A DNA stretch of 64,000 nucleotides. It comes from Synechocystis sp. PCC 7338. GTDB lineage: Bacteria > Cyanobacteriota > Cyanobacteriia > Cyanobacteriales > Microcystaceae. This document shows, one piece after another, positions 1-9,662 of this stretch. The first letter of the stretch is position 1, and each line of letters begins with the position of its first letter. Below the pieces are notes generated by a model. That model saw only the letters and a list, made by a program, of their open reading frames with translations. It did not search any database and was not told the DNA's origin. The DNA lies in contig NZ_CP054306.1 of the NCBI RefSeq assembly GCF_018282115.1, positions 3,519,488 to 3,583,487 on the forward strand. Reading direction: 5' to 3'. The position numbers were made by a program, and so were the translations under genes.

Positions 1-1
1 C

Positions 2-1291
2 CAAATTAGCTTACGGGGTAACCAGGTGGAAACTCTCAGTGAGGGCATTGCCATTGGTGGCCAGGTGCGGGTTTGTCATCAAGGGGGCTGGGGCTTTGCC
101 AGTTTTAATCGTTGGGAGCAGTTACGCCAAAGATTAGAAGAGGCGATCGCCGCGGCCCGGTTAATTGGGGACGATGAAACCCTGTTGGCTCCCATTGATC
201 CAGTCCAGCAAACCTTTATTAATCCTTTGACGGGTAAAGACCCCCGTGAGATTAGTTTGGCTGATAAAAAAGCCCTCTGTGACCACTACAATGATCTGCT
301 CCGGGGCACCAGCGATAAAATTACCACCACCCATGTGCGCTATAGCGACAGTCAACAAACGGTGTTGCTCGCCACTTCGGAAGGGACTTTGTTGGAGCAA
401 TGTTGGTGGGACTTGGAAATGCGTTTTGCCGCCACTGCAAAGGATGGCAATGGGGTGCAAGTAGGTAGGGAAACCACAGGCTCCCGCCGGGGCTATGGGG
501 ACTTGGAAAATTTAGATACCGTGGTACAGGAGGCGGCGAAACGGGCAGTGAAAGCGCTAACTTTGCCTACAGTACAGGGAAAAATTTATCCGGTGGTGAT
601 TGACCCAATTTTGACTGGGTTATTTGTCCACGAGGCCTTTGGCCATTTATCCGAAGCAGATATGCTCTACGAAAATCCCGACTTTTTGGAAGTGATGAGC
701 TTGGGGCGACGCTTTGGCCCACCGGAGTTGCAAATTTTTGATGGGGCGGCCCCCCCAGGGCACCGTGGCAGTTACGGTTTTGACGACGAAGGGGTACCGG
801 CCACCACCACCCAACTAATTAAAGACGGCGAGTTGGTGGGCAGACTCCACTCCCGGGAAACGGCAGGGAAGTTGGGGGAACAACCCACTGGTAATGCCCG
901 CTGTTTGAATTACCACTATCCCCCCATTGTGCGCATGACCAATACGTGGATTGGCCGGGGAGCAACCCCTGTGGCCCATTTGTTAGACGGCATTGAGGAG
1001 GGGGTTTATGCCCAAAACTGGCTCGGGGGTATGACCAATGGGGAAATGTTCACCTTCAGCGCCGGGGAGGCTTGGATGATCCGTAATGGCCAGCTAGCAG
1101 AACCGGTTAAGGATGTGACCCTCTCTGGCAATGTCTTTAAAACCCTGGCTAACATCGAGGCGATCGCCGACGACTTTTATTGGGATGAGTCCGGGGGTTG
1201 TGGCAAAGGGGGCCAAAATGGCTTAGCCGTGGGTTGTGGTGGCCCAAGTTTACGCATCCGGAACGTGGTGGTGGGGGGCGATGTCGCCTAG
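2..1291 (+). CDS. tldD: TldD/PmbA-family metalloprotease, 5' end outside window
   Basis: This is the C-terminal ~430 residues of a TldD/PmbA-family protein. The reading frame is open to the left edge: the eight codons before the first GTG (position 26) read ISLRGN..., a stretch typical of this family, so the gene starts upstream of the window and the GTG is not its start. The HEAFGH motif (about residues 202-207 counted from position 26) supplies the HExxxH zinc ligands, and the C-terminal GGCGKGGQ / VGCGGP segment holds the cysteine used as third ligand in TldD. Family members process small peptides together with a PmbA (TldE) partner; no partner is visible here. It converges with mnmA and the two stop regions overlap by 4 bp. 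The TldD rather than TldE assignment rests on the intact HExxxH motif. Confidence 0.85.
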   Translation, partial: QISLRGNQVETLSEGIAIGGQVRVCHQGGWGFASFNRWEQLRQRLEEAIAAARLIGDDETLLAPIDPVQQTFINPLTGKDPREISLADKKALCDHYNDLLRGTSDKITTTHVRYSDSQQTVLLATSEGTLLEQCWWDLEMRFAATAKDGNGVQVGRETTGSRRGYGDLENLDTVVQEAAKRAVKALTLPTVQGKIYPVVIDPILTGLFVHEAFGHLSEADMLYENPDFLEVMSLGRRFGPPELQIFDGAAPPGHRGSYGFDDEGVPATTTQLIKDGELVGRLHSRETAGKLGEQPTGNARCLNYHYPPIVRMTNTWIGRGATPVAHLLDGIEEGVYAQNWLGGMTNGEMFTFSAGEAWMIRNGQLAEPVKDVTLSGNVFKTLANIEAIADDFYWDESGGCGKGGQNGLAVGCGGPSLRIRNVVVGGDVA

Positions 1292-2364
1292 ACCCCTGCT
1301 TTTTCCGACTTTTGGGGGCAGATGATGCCTCCCCCTAGCACCCGATCGCCATCGTAGAACACAGCGGCCTGGCCGGGGGTGATGCCAAATTGGGGTTCGT
1401 CAAACACCAGTTTGATTTGTTGGTCGTCCCAGGGAATGGCGTTGACCGTCACCGGAGCAGAACGGTAACGCACCTGTACCTCGCAGCGGATGGGGGCCGT
1501 TGGTTCGGGAATGGACACCCAATTTAACCTTTGCACGTAGCATTCTCCACTGCCCGCACTCTGGCGATCGCCAACAATAACCCGATTCATCACCGGATCG
1601 AGCTTAACCACGTATAACGGTTCCGCGGCCGCAATGCCCAGTCCCTTCCGTTGGCCAATGGTGTAGTGATGAATGCCTTCATGGTGTCCCAACACCGCTC
1701 CGGACAGGTCAACAATTTCCCCCGCTTTGGGGGCAATGTACTTGTCCAAGAAGTCCCGCATGGAACCATGGGCTTCAATCAGACATAAATCCTGACTATC
1801 CTTCTTCTCTGCTGTGCTCAGGTCAAACTCCGCCGCCAACTGTCGGGTCACAGTTTTGGTTTGTTCCCCCAGGGGAAACAGGGTCGCCGCCAAAATTTCC
1901 TGGGACAGGTCATACAGAAAATAGGATTGATCCTTCTGGCGATCGACCGCCCGCAATAACTCATAGCGCTGACTGTCTTCGTTGAAGCGAATGCGAGCAT
2001 AATGGCCCGTGGCAATTTTATCGATACCAAGGGACTGTTGGGCGTATTGCAACATGGGACCAAACTTCACGGCTTTATTACATTGGGAACAGGGCAGTGG
2101 GGTCACGCCCTCGCCGTAACCCTGCACCAGGTAATCAATGATGTGATTTTGGAATAAATCCCTAGTATCAACAATTTCGTGGGGTACCCCCAACTGCTCA
2201 CAGATAGAAGCAGCATCCACCAGCCCTTCCGAACAGCACTGACCCTTACCCTTCATTAACCAGAGAGTCACCCCCACCACGGCATGACCTTGACGGTGCA
2301 ACAGGGCCGCCGCCACCGAACTATCTACCCCACCGGATAGTCCCACCACTACTTTCTGCGTCAT
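1288..2364 (-). CDS. mnmA: tRNA-specific 2-thiouridylase MnmA
   Basis: MnmA uses ATP and a persulfide sulfur relay to make the 2-thio group of wobble uridine 34 in tRNA-Lys, -Glu and -Gln. The 358-aa product has the full family length. The N-terminal PP-loop SGGVDSS (residues 10-16) binds ATP, and the two catalytic cysteines are in SQCNKAVKF (Cys95) and DSQDLCLI (Cys194). The C-terminal half contains the beta-barrel part with GQRKGLGI. The ATG at 2364 begins directly before the PP-loop, so the start is secure. The 3' end overlaps the converging tldD gene by 4 bp, leaving no room for a separate terminator. The modification partner MnmG is also in this window, about 46 kb away. Confidence 0.96.
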   Translation of the reverse strand: MTQKVVVGLSGGVDSSVAAALLHRQGHAVVGVTLWLMKGKGQCCSEGLVDAASICEQLGVPHEIVDTRDLFQNHIIDYLVQGYGEGVTPLPCSQCNKAVKFGPMLQYAQQSLGIDKIATGHYARIRFNEDSQRYELLRAVDRQKDQSYFLYDLSQEILAATLFPLGEQTKTVTRQLAAEFDLSTAEKKDSQDLCLIEAHGSMRDFLDKYIAPKAGEIVDLSGAVLGHHEGIHHYTIGQRKGLGIAAAEPLYVVKLDPVMNRVIVGDRQSAGSGECYVQRLNWVSIPEPTAPIRCEVQVRYRSAPVTVNAIPWDDQQIKLVFDEPQFGITPGQAAVFYDGDRVLGGGIICPQKSEKAGV

Positions 2365-2480
2365 TGCTCGTTTACTCTGCGCTCCAAATTGACAAGTGTT
2401 GCTCTAACAAATAAGCCCTAACTCAGCTTAACCTAGAAAAACTATCCCCAAAAACTACGGGAAAAAACAAAATCCCCAAC

Positions 2481-3569
2481 TTAATAATTTTCAAAACGAG
2501 TATGGGGCGCAAAGTCGCCCAAACCGTCACAGGCCATAATTCCCTGGACTGTTAAGCCTTTGACTGGGTGAGGATGGTAAAAGTTTAAAAATTTGTCTAA
2601 AGTCGTTGTCAAATCCTGGTGGGCCACAATTTGCTTCCGGAGGGCTTGGTCTAAAAAAGGAACCAACAATGCTAAAAAATCCTGACTAACTATGGTGGCT
2701 AATTGGGCCTGATCCGTTAGACATGTAAAACTTTTCTCGATTCTGCCATTACCTTCAATTTGGCAATGACTCTGTCCTCGATGCCAAATATGATCATCTT
2801 TCAACACAGATCCCCCACCAAAGTTGCGATCGCCGGGAAATATCGTATGAACACAGCCAACTGAATACATCGATGTTTGGCTACGGCCAAAATAGGGATA
2901 ACGAAAACTACAAACGTCTGTTAACAAAAACGTATTGGGATGACGTTTAGTGTGGGCTGGAGCAAAAGAATCCTGGACTGTATGGAGGGCCGCCCCAATA
3001 AATTTGAGGCCTAATTGTTTGCGCTGGTAACGGTCTAAATTTTGGCTGATTATTTGTTGTCCCGCCATTACTTCAGTGCCGTAAATCACTGTATTTTTAA
3101 TAAAATTCTGAGATAGCAGACAAGACGCTTTGGCACTAACGGCTTGTTGTTGACTTTGACCAAGATAATTACGGGTAAAATGCATCACCTGGGAGCGGAG
3201 TTCATTGTGATTTATGGTTGCGACTATAAATCTTTCCTGTTCCTGGATAGTAAATTCATCCCATTCTGGCCCCAATAAAATCCTGATTAAAATTTTTGTC
3301 AAACTTGGATCAAGTTGGGGAAAATCATTAACCACATTGCCATAGGCCAAAGGATGGGATAAATAATTTACGCCGCCGACATAATCACCGTAAAAAACCC
3401 TAGTTAATTTATCCTCGCTAAATTGGAGTCTTGTGAGCGCAAATTTGGTTAGATATTCATGCCCTGGCATAATGTAACAGGAAAAGGCTTGAGCAGGCGA
3501 AGCTCCCCAGGATAGTAACCAAGTAAACCCCAGAAAAGATAGACATTTTTGGAAAAATGCTAGCTTCAT
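2481..3569 (-). CDS. secreted protein, zinc phospholipase C / S1-P1 nuclease-like
   Basis: A predicted exported protein of about 362 aa. The ATG at 3569 follows the GH13 stop codon by 8 bp and gives a classic signal peptide (Lys, hydrophobic core, SPAQA cleavage near residue 28); a TTG two codons upstream is possible but less likely. Mature residues begin near FSCYIMPGHEYLT. A downstream ALHTVQDSFAPAH segment has the spacing HxxxDxxxxxH that matches the zinc ligands of bacterial phospholipase C and S1/P1 nuclease, and a YLSHP segment may give another histidine. The family call is inferred from this spacing; substrate (phospholipid or nucleic acid) cannot be read. It is probably cotranscribed with the upstream GH13 gene. 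Confidence 0.55.
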   Translation of the reverse strand: MKLAFFQKCLSFLGFTWLLSWGASPAQAFSCYIMPGHEYLTKFALTRLQFSEDKLTRVFYGDYVGGVNYLSHPLAYGNVVNDFPQLDPSLTKILIRILLGPEWDEFTIQEQERFIVATINHNELRSQVMHFTRNYLGQSQQQAVSAKASCLLSQNFIKNTVIYGTEVMAGQQIISQNLDRYQRKQLGLKFIGAALHTVQDSFAPAHTKRHPNTFLLTDVCSFRYPYFGRSQTSMYSVGCVHTIFPGDRNFGGGSVLKDDHIWHRGQSHCQIEGNGRIEKSFTCLTDQAQLATIVSQDFLALLVPFLDQALRKQIVAHQDLTTTLDKFLNFYHPHPVKGLTVQGIMACDGLGDFAPHTRFENY

Positions 3570-3577
3570 GGCCAAAA

Positions 3578-5044
3578 TTAGATGATGGCAAAAGCTGCTC
3601 CTGATTGGGGGGCCATGGTCAAAAGCAACCCTGCGTTGTTCCGGTCAATTGCGGTCTCGCCATTGGCGGCAAATATAGATTCAGATACGTCTATTTTATC
3701 CAAATTTATTGTTTCTGAAGATAATAAAATTTCCATTATGTTGTCACCACTATTAACAGCAACAATTATGGCTTCATCACCGTATTGCCGCTGAAAAACA
3801 TAGCCCATACCTGCCGTGGCGAGAATTTTGTAATTCCCTAATTGTAAGCATTGATAACGATGGCGCAGGGCAATCAGTTGGCGATAAAATTCCCAACAAT
3901 CTAAGTCCCAATCGATTTTTGCGGGAAAAACCCGGCGACAATCAGGGTCGTGGCCACCAGGTAAACCTACTTCGTCGCCGTAGTAAACACAGGGGGCACC
4001 GGGGAAAGTAAACATTAGTAGGAGGGCTAGGTTAACACTCTGGCGATCGCCATTGGCCAGGGTTAATAGTCGGGCCGTGTCATGGCTATTGAGCAAATTC
4101 AATTGGGTTAACTGAATTTCCCAGGGATGCCGTTGCAGTAGTTGACTAATTTTTTTCCCATAGACCTCTGCGGTTAGGGCGGGGTAAGGACGATATTCTT
4201 CCCCCCGTAGATGTTCTTTTTGCAGGCGATCGCCAATGGTGAAGGCCACTGTTGGTTTGGTGAATCGGTAATTCATCACGCCATCAAACTGATCTCCGCC
4301 TAACCAAGGACTAGCATCACACCAAATTTCCCCCACAATGTAGGCTTCCGGGTTAATAGCTTTGACCCGACGGCGAAATTCCGCCCAAAACCCCTCCGCT
4401 TTGACACAATCGGGCACATCTAAACGCCAACCATCAATGCCTTGGGCAATCCAATATTCCCCTACCCGCATTAAATATTCCCGCACGTCGGGATTATCGT
4501 GGTTAAACTGCGGCAAGGCTCGCAAATCTACCCAACCCCGATAATTAGCCGGCAAAGAACCGTCATAGGCTGATAAAGGCCAGTCTTCGATGTAAAACCA
4601 ATCTAACCAGGGGGAATGGGGCCCGTTTTCCAAAATGTCGTTGAAAAAGTAGAAACCCCGACTGGCATGGTTAAACACTCCATCCAAAACCACTTTCATC
4701 CCCCGGCCATGGGCGGCGGCCAGTAGGGCTTGGAGCGCTTGGTTGCCCCCCAGGAGAGGGTCCACTTGATAATAGTCATGGGTGTGGTAACGGTGGTTAC
4801 AGGCGGACTGGAAAATGGGAGTGAGGTACAAAGCAGTAATGCCCAAATCCTGCAGATAATCTAAATGTTCGATCACGCCCCACAGGTTTCCCCCTTTATA
4901 GCCCTCCACCGTTGGTGGTGTATCCCATGGTTCTAGCTTTGGTTGTTGAGCAACGGCGATCACCTGCTGTTGGCCGACGGCGAAACGATCCGGAAAAATT
5001 TGATAGAAAACAGCTTTTTTCACCCAATCTGGGGTTGCAACCAT
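3578..5044 (-). CDS. GH13 alpha-glucan hydrolase, neopullulanase/cyclomaltodextrinase type
   Basis: A 488-aa glycoside hydrolase family 13 enzyme acting on alpha-1,4-glucans or maltooligosaccharides. All four conserved regions are present: DGVFNH (Asp121), GWRLDV with the nucleophile Asp209, the acid/base Glu239 in GEIW, and NSHDT with Asp322. There is no signal peptide, so it is likely cytosolic and linked to glycogen or maltodextrin turnover. It lacks the long N-terminal domain of classical neopullulanases, so the protein is mostly the catalytic barrel plus a short C-terminal beta domain. It is transcribed divergently from the ABC-F gene across a 110-bp gap and is followed at once by the secreted zinc-protein gene. 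PCC 6803 annotation calls a comparable gene neopullulanase (from memory). Confidence 0.88.
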   Translation of the reverse strand: MVATPDWVKKAVFYQIFPDRFAVGQQQVIAVAQQPKLEPWDTPPTVEGYKGGNLWGVIEHLDYLQDLGITALYLTPIFQSACNHRYHTHDYYQVDPLLGGNQALQALLAAAHGRGMKVVLDGVFNHASRGFYFFNDILENGPHSPWLDWFYIEDWPLSAYDGSLPANYRGWVDLRALPQFNHDNPDVREYLMRVGEYWIAQGIDGWRLDVPDCVKAEGFWAEFRRRVKAINPEAYIVGEIWCDASPWLGGDQFDGVMNYRFTKPTVAFTIGDRLQKEHLRGEEYRPYPALTAEVYGKKISQLLQRHPWEIQLTQLNLLNSHDTARLLTLANGDRQSVNLALLLMFTFPGAPCVYYGDEVGLPGGHDPDCRRVFPAKIDWDLDCWEFYRQLIALRHRYQCLQLGNYKILATAGMGYVFQRQYGDEAIIVAVNSGDNIMEILLSSETINLDKIDVSESIFAANGETAIDRNNAGLLLTMAPQSGAAFAII

Positions 5045-5154
5045 GATGATAATAATCCTCGCAGATATTTTCAGGGACTCAAGATTGGGGGACAGGGTTT
5101 AAATGCCAATTTTTCGATAGACTGGAAGCTCAGTTTCCCCCCAGCCCTATTCCT

Positions 5155-6879
5155 ATGCTCCGACTTGAACACATCCGCAAAATTTATCCCACCGGCGAAG
5201 TTCTTAAAGATGTGAACTGGGAAGTTAAACCAGAAGAACGGGTAGGCCTGGTGGGGGTCAACGGGGCCGGAAAATCCACCCAACTCAAGATCATTATGGG
5301 GGAAGTGGAGGCCACTGCGGGGGAAATTATTCGGCCAACGGCTCTGAAAATCGCCCATTTAACCCAGGAATTTGACGTTACCCCCACCCGTACTTTACGG
5401 GAGGAAATGTGGACCGTATTCACCGAGGCGAACCAGGTTCAGGACTCCATGCACCATGTCCATCAGGCTATGGAAGTGGCCGATCCGGACACCCTGGAAG
5501 ATTTAATTCATAAATTAGATAAATTACAACGACAGTTTGAAGCCCTGGACGGTTATCGGTTGGAGTCGCAAATTGAGCGGATTTTGCCGGAAATTGGTTT
5601 TGAACCGGAGGACGGCGATCGCCTGGTCAGTTCCTTTAGTGGCGGTTGGCAGATGCGGATCAGTTTGGGCAAAATTCTACTGCAGGAGCCGGATTTATTA
5701 CTGCTGGACGAACCAACAAACCATTTAGATTTGGAAACCATTGAATGGTTAGAAATTTATCTCAAGGGCTTAAAAACCCCCATGGTGATTATTTCCCATG
5801 ACCGGGAATTTTTAGATCGTCTTTGCACCAAAATTGTCGAAACGGAACGGGGAGTTTCCACCACCTATCTGGGTAATTATTCCAGTTATCTCGTGCAAAA
5901 GGAGGAAGGGACCTTGGCCTTGGCTAGTGCCTATGAACATCAACAAAAAGCTTTGGCCAAACAACAAGCCTTTGTGGACAAATTCCGGGCAAGTGCCACC
6001 CGCAGTACCCAGGCTAAAAGTCGGGAAAAACAACTAGAAAAAATTGAGCGAGTAGAGGCCCCCGTCGGTGGTGTCAGAACCCTTAAATTCCATTTCCCCC
6101 CCGCTCCCCGCAGTGGTCGTCAAGTGGCCCTGATTGAAGATGTTTCTCATGCCTTTAACGATAAGTTACTCTTTCTGGGGGCAAATTTAGAAATTGAACG
6201 GGGCGATCGTATTGCATTTCTCGGCCCCAACGGTTGCGGAAAATCCACCCTCTTGCGGATGATTATGGGCATGGAATTGCCGGAGGAAGGCCAAATAAAA
6301 CTAGGGGAACACAACATTTTACCTGGCTATTTTGAGCAGAACCAAGCGGAAGCCTTAGACCTGGAAAAAACTGTGATGGAAACCATCCATGATGAAGTAC
6401 CCGACTGGAAAAATGAAGAAGTACGGACCCTGTTGGGGCGATTTCTCTTTTCTGGGGAAACCGTGTTTAAAAAAGTAGCCTCCCTCAGTGGCGGAGAAAA
6501 AGCCCGCTTAGCCCTGGCGAAAATGTTGCTCACTCCGGCCAACTTTCTCATCCTTGATGAGCCCACCAATCACCTGGATATTCCCGCCAAAGAAATGTTA
6601 GAGGAAGCATTACAGGAATATGAAGGCACCGTGGTGCTAGTTTCCCACGACCGTTATTTTATTTCTCGGGTCGCTAATAAGATAGTGGAAATTCGGGATG
6701 GGGAACTGGTGGTGTACAGCGGTGATTACCATTACTATTTGGAAAAATTAGAGGCGGAAAAAGCCGAGAAAAAACGTCGTCTAGCCGCTGAACAGGCGGC
6801 AAAAAAGCAAGCAGAAAAACGGGCTAAGCAAGCGGCGAAAAAAGCAGAGCAAAAAAGCAAAAATGTCATTGCTCCCTAG
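5155..6879 (+). CDS. ABC-F family ATPase
   Basis: A 574-aa protein with two ABC ATPase domains and no membrane segments, the pattern of ABC-F factors that act on the ribosome. Domain 1 has Walker A GVNGAGKST (residues 34-42) and signature SFSGGW (about 160) followed by LLLLDEPTNHLD. Domain 2 has GPNGCGKST (about 358), LSGGEKARL (about 443) and LILDEPTNHLD. The linker between them is charged and helical (about 235-300), and the C-terminus is a lysine/alanine-rich coiled extension. The exact subfamily (EttA, Uup or YdiF type) is not certain, though the length and linker suggest a Uup/YdiF-like protein. Some ABC-F proteins give antibiotic resistance, but nothing here indicates that. Confidence 0.9.
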   Translation: MLRLEHIRKIYPTGEVLKDVNWEVKPEERVGLVGVNGAGKSTQLKIIMGEVEATAGEIIRPTALKIAHLTQEFDVTPTRTLREEMWTVFTEANQVQDSMHHVHQAMEVADPDTLEDLIHKLDKLQRQFEALDGYRLESQIERILPEIGFEPEDGDRLVSSFSGGWQMRISLGKILLQEPDLLLLDEPTNHLDLETIEWLEIYLKGLKTPMVIISHDREFLDRLCTKIVETERGVSTTYLGNYSSYLVQKEEGTLALASAYEHQQKALAKQQAFVDKFRASATRSTQAKSREKQLEKIERVEAPVGGVRTLKFHFPPAPRSGRQVALIEDVSHAFNDKLLFLGANLEIERGDRIAFLGPNGCGKSTLLRMIMGMELPEEGQIKLGEHNILPGYFEQNQAEALDLEKTVMETIHDEVPDWKNEEVRTLLGRFLFSGETVFKKVASLSGGEKARLALAKMLLTPANFLILDEPTNHLDIPAKEMLEEALQEYEGTVVLVSHDRYFISRVANKIVEIRDGELVVYSGDYHYYLEKLEAEKAEKKRRLAAEQAAKKQAEKRAKQAAKKAEQKSKNVIAP

Positions 6880-7337
6880 TATTGTGCAGAAAATGAAAAC
6901 GATGGTGTTGTTTCTCCCTCTACCCTTCTGATAAGGGGGAGAAATACAAGTCTTCAGAACGTGTTTGAAAAGTCCCCCTGACCCCCCAAATTTGAGGGGA
7001 AGCAAACGCAAAGTCCCCCGGTATTGCCGGAGCTTTGGTGAGGGGATTTAGGAGGCAAAATAAGACTTTACAAACAGGCTCCCAGTATTACCTAAGCTTT
7101 AGTGGGTCGATGTAGAGGCTAACCAAAACTGCATCAGCAGGCTCTTAAACGCCATTACCAAGGTCTGAGGTGATGTTGCAAGTATCATTACTAGGCTTTC
7201 TCCGGCCAAGGGGTAAGATTGGAGCAATCCCTGGGCGAGTTTTCAAGCTTCGCCGCTGTTTAACTACGGTCTGGGGGTCGATCTGGAGGGACAGTTCAGG
7301 TTATGGTGCGAGGATGTGTTAGTTTTTGCACCTCACC
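6880..7337. other. intergenic, 458 bp, repeat-like GC-rich patches
   Basis: No credible gene is visible. Around 6965-7060 there are C-runs and G-runs in the pattern AAGTCCCCC ... GGGGATTTAGG that recur as degenerate repeats in cyanobacterial intergenic DNA. The remaining sequence is the presumed leader of the EgtD-like gene. Confidence 0.4.
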
Positions 7338-8351
7338 ATGGTCTCCGTTCAAAATTCCCCCCGTCTACAGCTCGAAAACCGTCTCCTCAGCCATCCCCAG
7401 AGCTATGTCAACCATGGCCAAGATGTCATTGTCGGTTTGCAGCAATACCCCAAAACTTTACCCCCCCACTATTTTTACGATGACCGGGGTTCTCTGCTGT
7501 TTGAGCAAATTTGTCTACTGCCGGAATATTATCCCACCCGCACGGAGGCCAGTATTCTTCAGGCGATCGCCAAGGAACTGGTGCAGATTACGGGGGCCTG
7601 TGACTTCATTGAATTGGGCAGTGGTAGTTCCACTAAAACCCGTATTTTACTGGATGCCTTTGCGGAAGAAAATATTGCCCTACGCTATATTCCCGTTGAT
7701 GTCAGTGAAGCAATTTTGAAAGAAAATGCCGAGGCTATTTTAGCCACTTATCCCCAATTAACGGTTCGGGGTTTGGTGAGTACCTATCAGTTGGCCCTGG
7801 CATCATTGCCCCACCATAATTATCCCCATCGTTTGATGGCCTTTTTAGGCAGTTCCCTCGGTAATTTTTCCGCCGACGATTGTCAAGATTTTTTTGAGCA
7901 AGTAGGGCAAGCTTTAGACCCAGGGGATTACTTTTTATTGGGGGTGGATTTATGTAAACCCGTGGATATTTTAGAGGCGGCCTATAACGATGTCCAGGGG
8001 GTGACAGCGGAATTTAATTTGAATATGTTGCGCCATTTAAATTGGCGTTTTCAGGGCAATTTTGCGTTGGATAATTTTTTCCATCGAGCCATATTTAACC
8101 AGCAAAAGTCCCAAATTGAAATGTATTTACGCAGTGGCACCAAGCAAGCGGTGCGGCTGGAAAACCTTGGTTTAACGATTAACTTCCAAGCCGGGGAAAC
8201 CATACTCACGGAAATATCCTGCAAATTTTCTCTCCAAGCTAATAATCCTAATGCCATTACCCGTCAGTTGGCGGACCATGGCCTAGAACCCTTGCAAGTA
8301 TGGACCGATGACCAGCAATGGTTTGCAGTCATTTTAAGCCAGGTTAACTAG
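7338..8351 (+). CDS. egtD: EgtD-like histidine N-alpha-methyltransferase family protein
   Basis: A SAM-dependent methyltransferase of the EgtD (DUF2260) family, about 337 aa. The ATG at 7338 is preferred to the upstream in-frame TTG at 7326. The N-terminal half carries YDDRGSLLFEQI and a YYPTRTE segment typical of this family, followed by a SAM-binding loop LGSGSSTKTR and VDVSEAIL. EgtD trimethylates histidine to hercynine, the first step of ergothioneine synthesis in cyanobacteria that make it. No egtB partner is visible nearby, so histidine as substrate is inferred from the family only. The 3' end overlaps the converging downstream gene by 8 bp. Confidence 0.75.
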   Translation: MVSVQNSPRLQLENRLLSHPQSYVNHGQDVIVGLQQYPKTLPPHYFYDDRGSLLFEQICLLPEYYPTRTEASILQAIAKELVQITGACDFIELGSGSSTKTRILLDAFAEENIALRYIPVDVSEAILKENAEAILATYPQLTVRGLVSTYQLALASLPHHNYPHRLMAFLGSSLGNFSADDCQDFFEQVGQALDPGDYFLLGVDLCKPVDILEAAYNDVQGVTAEFNLNMLRHLNWRFQGNFALDNFFHRAIFNQQKSQIEMYLRSGTKQAVRLENLGLTINFQAGETILTEISCKFSLQANNPNAITRQLADHGLEPLQVWTDDQQWFAVILSQVN

Positions 8352-8943
8352 CCGCAAACACCCCTGCCTGACAATCCCTCAACCATAAACGAATGCCTTG
8401 GGCGATCGCCCCGGTGCTGGCGTCCCGGCGGGGAGAAGTGGGCTGTTCTGGGGAGCTTCCACCTAATTGTTGGTACAGTAACGCCAACTGCCAACCCTGC
8501 TCCGTTTGCACAAAAAATGCCCAGTAAAAGTTCTGACTGGCGATCGCCCGTTGGTCGGTGTAACTTCTTTCTAGGGTGGTGAAAAAGACTTGTTCAGTGG
8601 TATCTGGTAACGCCGGTTGCCATTGCTGTTGGGCTAGGGGGAGGGGATCAAAATCGGCATTGCCGGCAATCAAAATGTAGGTCCTCAAAGGAACGCCACC
8701 AATTTGACTCCGCTGCATGACCCGATTGGTGTAACTGGGCAAAGCTTCCAGCAGGGGGGGCATCAATTCCGTTAAAGGTTGCTGGTGCTGGCAGTGGCCT
8801 TGGTGGGAGGATGGCTGATTTCTGGCTTGCACGGAGCTTAAACCCAGATTGGTGAGCAGTATCAAAGTACAGCCAGTGGCAGATAGGCCAACTTTGGCAA
8901 CCGGGGAGCATCGAAATAAGTTCAGACAGCAAAGTCTTGGCAT
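8344..8943 (-). CDS. hypothetical exported protein in pyrF operon
   Basis: I do not recognise this protein. With the ATG at 8943 it is 199 aa, and the SD-like GGGAAAG lies just upstream; the TTG four codons earlier is less likely. The start sits 22 bp inside the end of pyrF, which suggests translational coupling. The N-terminus has basic residues, then a hydrophobic stretch ending in LGLSSVQA near residue 35, consistent with a signal peptide or anchor. The rest is glutamine-rich ([12 protein letters not shown]) with a conserved-looking [15 protein letters not shown] segment. There are no catalytic motifs I can name. Location next to pyrF is probably inherited gene order, not shared function. 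Confidence 0.7.
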   Translation of the reverse strand: MPRLCCLNLFRCSPVAKVGLSATGCTLILLTNLGLSSVQARNQPSSHQGHCQHQQPLTELMPPLLEALPSYTNRVMQRSQIGGVPLRTYILIAGNADFDPLPLAQQQWQPALPDTTEQVFFTTLERSYTDQRAIASQNFYWAFFVQTEQGWQLALLYQQLGGSSPEQPTSPRRDASTGAIAQGIRLWLRDCQAGVFAAS

Positions 8944-9617
8944 AATCTTTCCCAAGCGGCTTCGGGGTTGGGGTCAGCAGTGATGGGCCGGCCAATGACA
9001 ACATAATCGGCGCCAGCGGCGATCGCCTGAGAGGGTGTCATGATCCGTTGTTGATCCCCTTGGACAGACCAGAGGGGGCGCACGCCGGGGGTAACCAACA
9101 AAAAGTCCGGGCCATAGGTTTGCCTCAGCATAGCCACTTCCTGGGGAGAGCACACCGCTCCATCAAGGCCAGCATTTTGGGCTAACTGGGCCATGGCGTT
9201 GACATAATCCTCCACCGCTAACGGTTGTTGCAACTCTTCCCGTAACTGGCGATCGCCAATGCTGGTGAGTAGGGTAATGGCCAACAGTTTGGGAGGATGG
9301 GTCAACGGGGCCATGGCTTGGGCGGCCAAAGTTAAAGCTTGGCTCCCCGCAGTGGCATGGAGGGTTAACAAATCCACTTCGTACCGACTGGCAGACAGGC
9401 AAGCCCCCAAAACCGTGTTCGGGATGTCGTGGAACTTCAGGTCTAAAAAGATGCGCTTACCCCGCTCCTTTAACTCCGTCAAAATTCCTGGCCCCGCCCC
9501 CACAAACAATTCCAGCCCCACTTTCCAAAAATTCACCCCCGGTAAAAGATCCACTAGGGCGATCGCCTTGGGCAAATCCGGTACATCTAGGGCAACAATT
9601 ACTTGGTCTGGGGTCAT
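8922..9617 (-). CDS. pyrF: orotidine 5'-phosphate decarboxylase
   Basis: PyrF makes UMP from orotidine monophosphate in the last step of de novo pyrimidine synthesis. The 231-aa length is normal. The active-site tetrad is visible: Asp11 in LDVPD, Lys32 in WKVG, and the [13 protein letters not shown] segment with Asp59, Lys61 and Asp64. The C-terminal GRPI phosphate-binding segment is also present. The ATG at 9617 follows the TPR gene by 45 bp on the same strand and the downstream gene starts within its last codons, so a three-gene transcript (TPR, pyrF, hypothetical) is likely. Confidence 0.96.
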   Translation of the reverse strand: MTPDQVIVALDVPDLPKAIALVDLLPGVNFWKVGLELFVGAGPGILTELKERGKRIFLDLKFHDIPNTVLGACLSASRYEVDLLTLHATAGSQALTLAAQAMAPLTHPPKLLAITLLTSIGDRQLREELQQPLAVEDYVNAMAQLAQNAGLDGAVCSPQEVAMLRQTYGPDFLLVTPGVRPLWSVQGDQQRIMTPSQAIAAGADYVVIGRPITADPNPEAAWERLCQDFAV

Positions 9618-9662
9618 GACAGATTGAGGAATTATGGCAAAGGAACGGGAAAATTTGACCTA

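Noticed and set aside
26-28. GTG as true start of the TldD-like gene
   Set aside because: The frame continues upstream with family-typical residues to the window edge.
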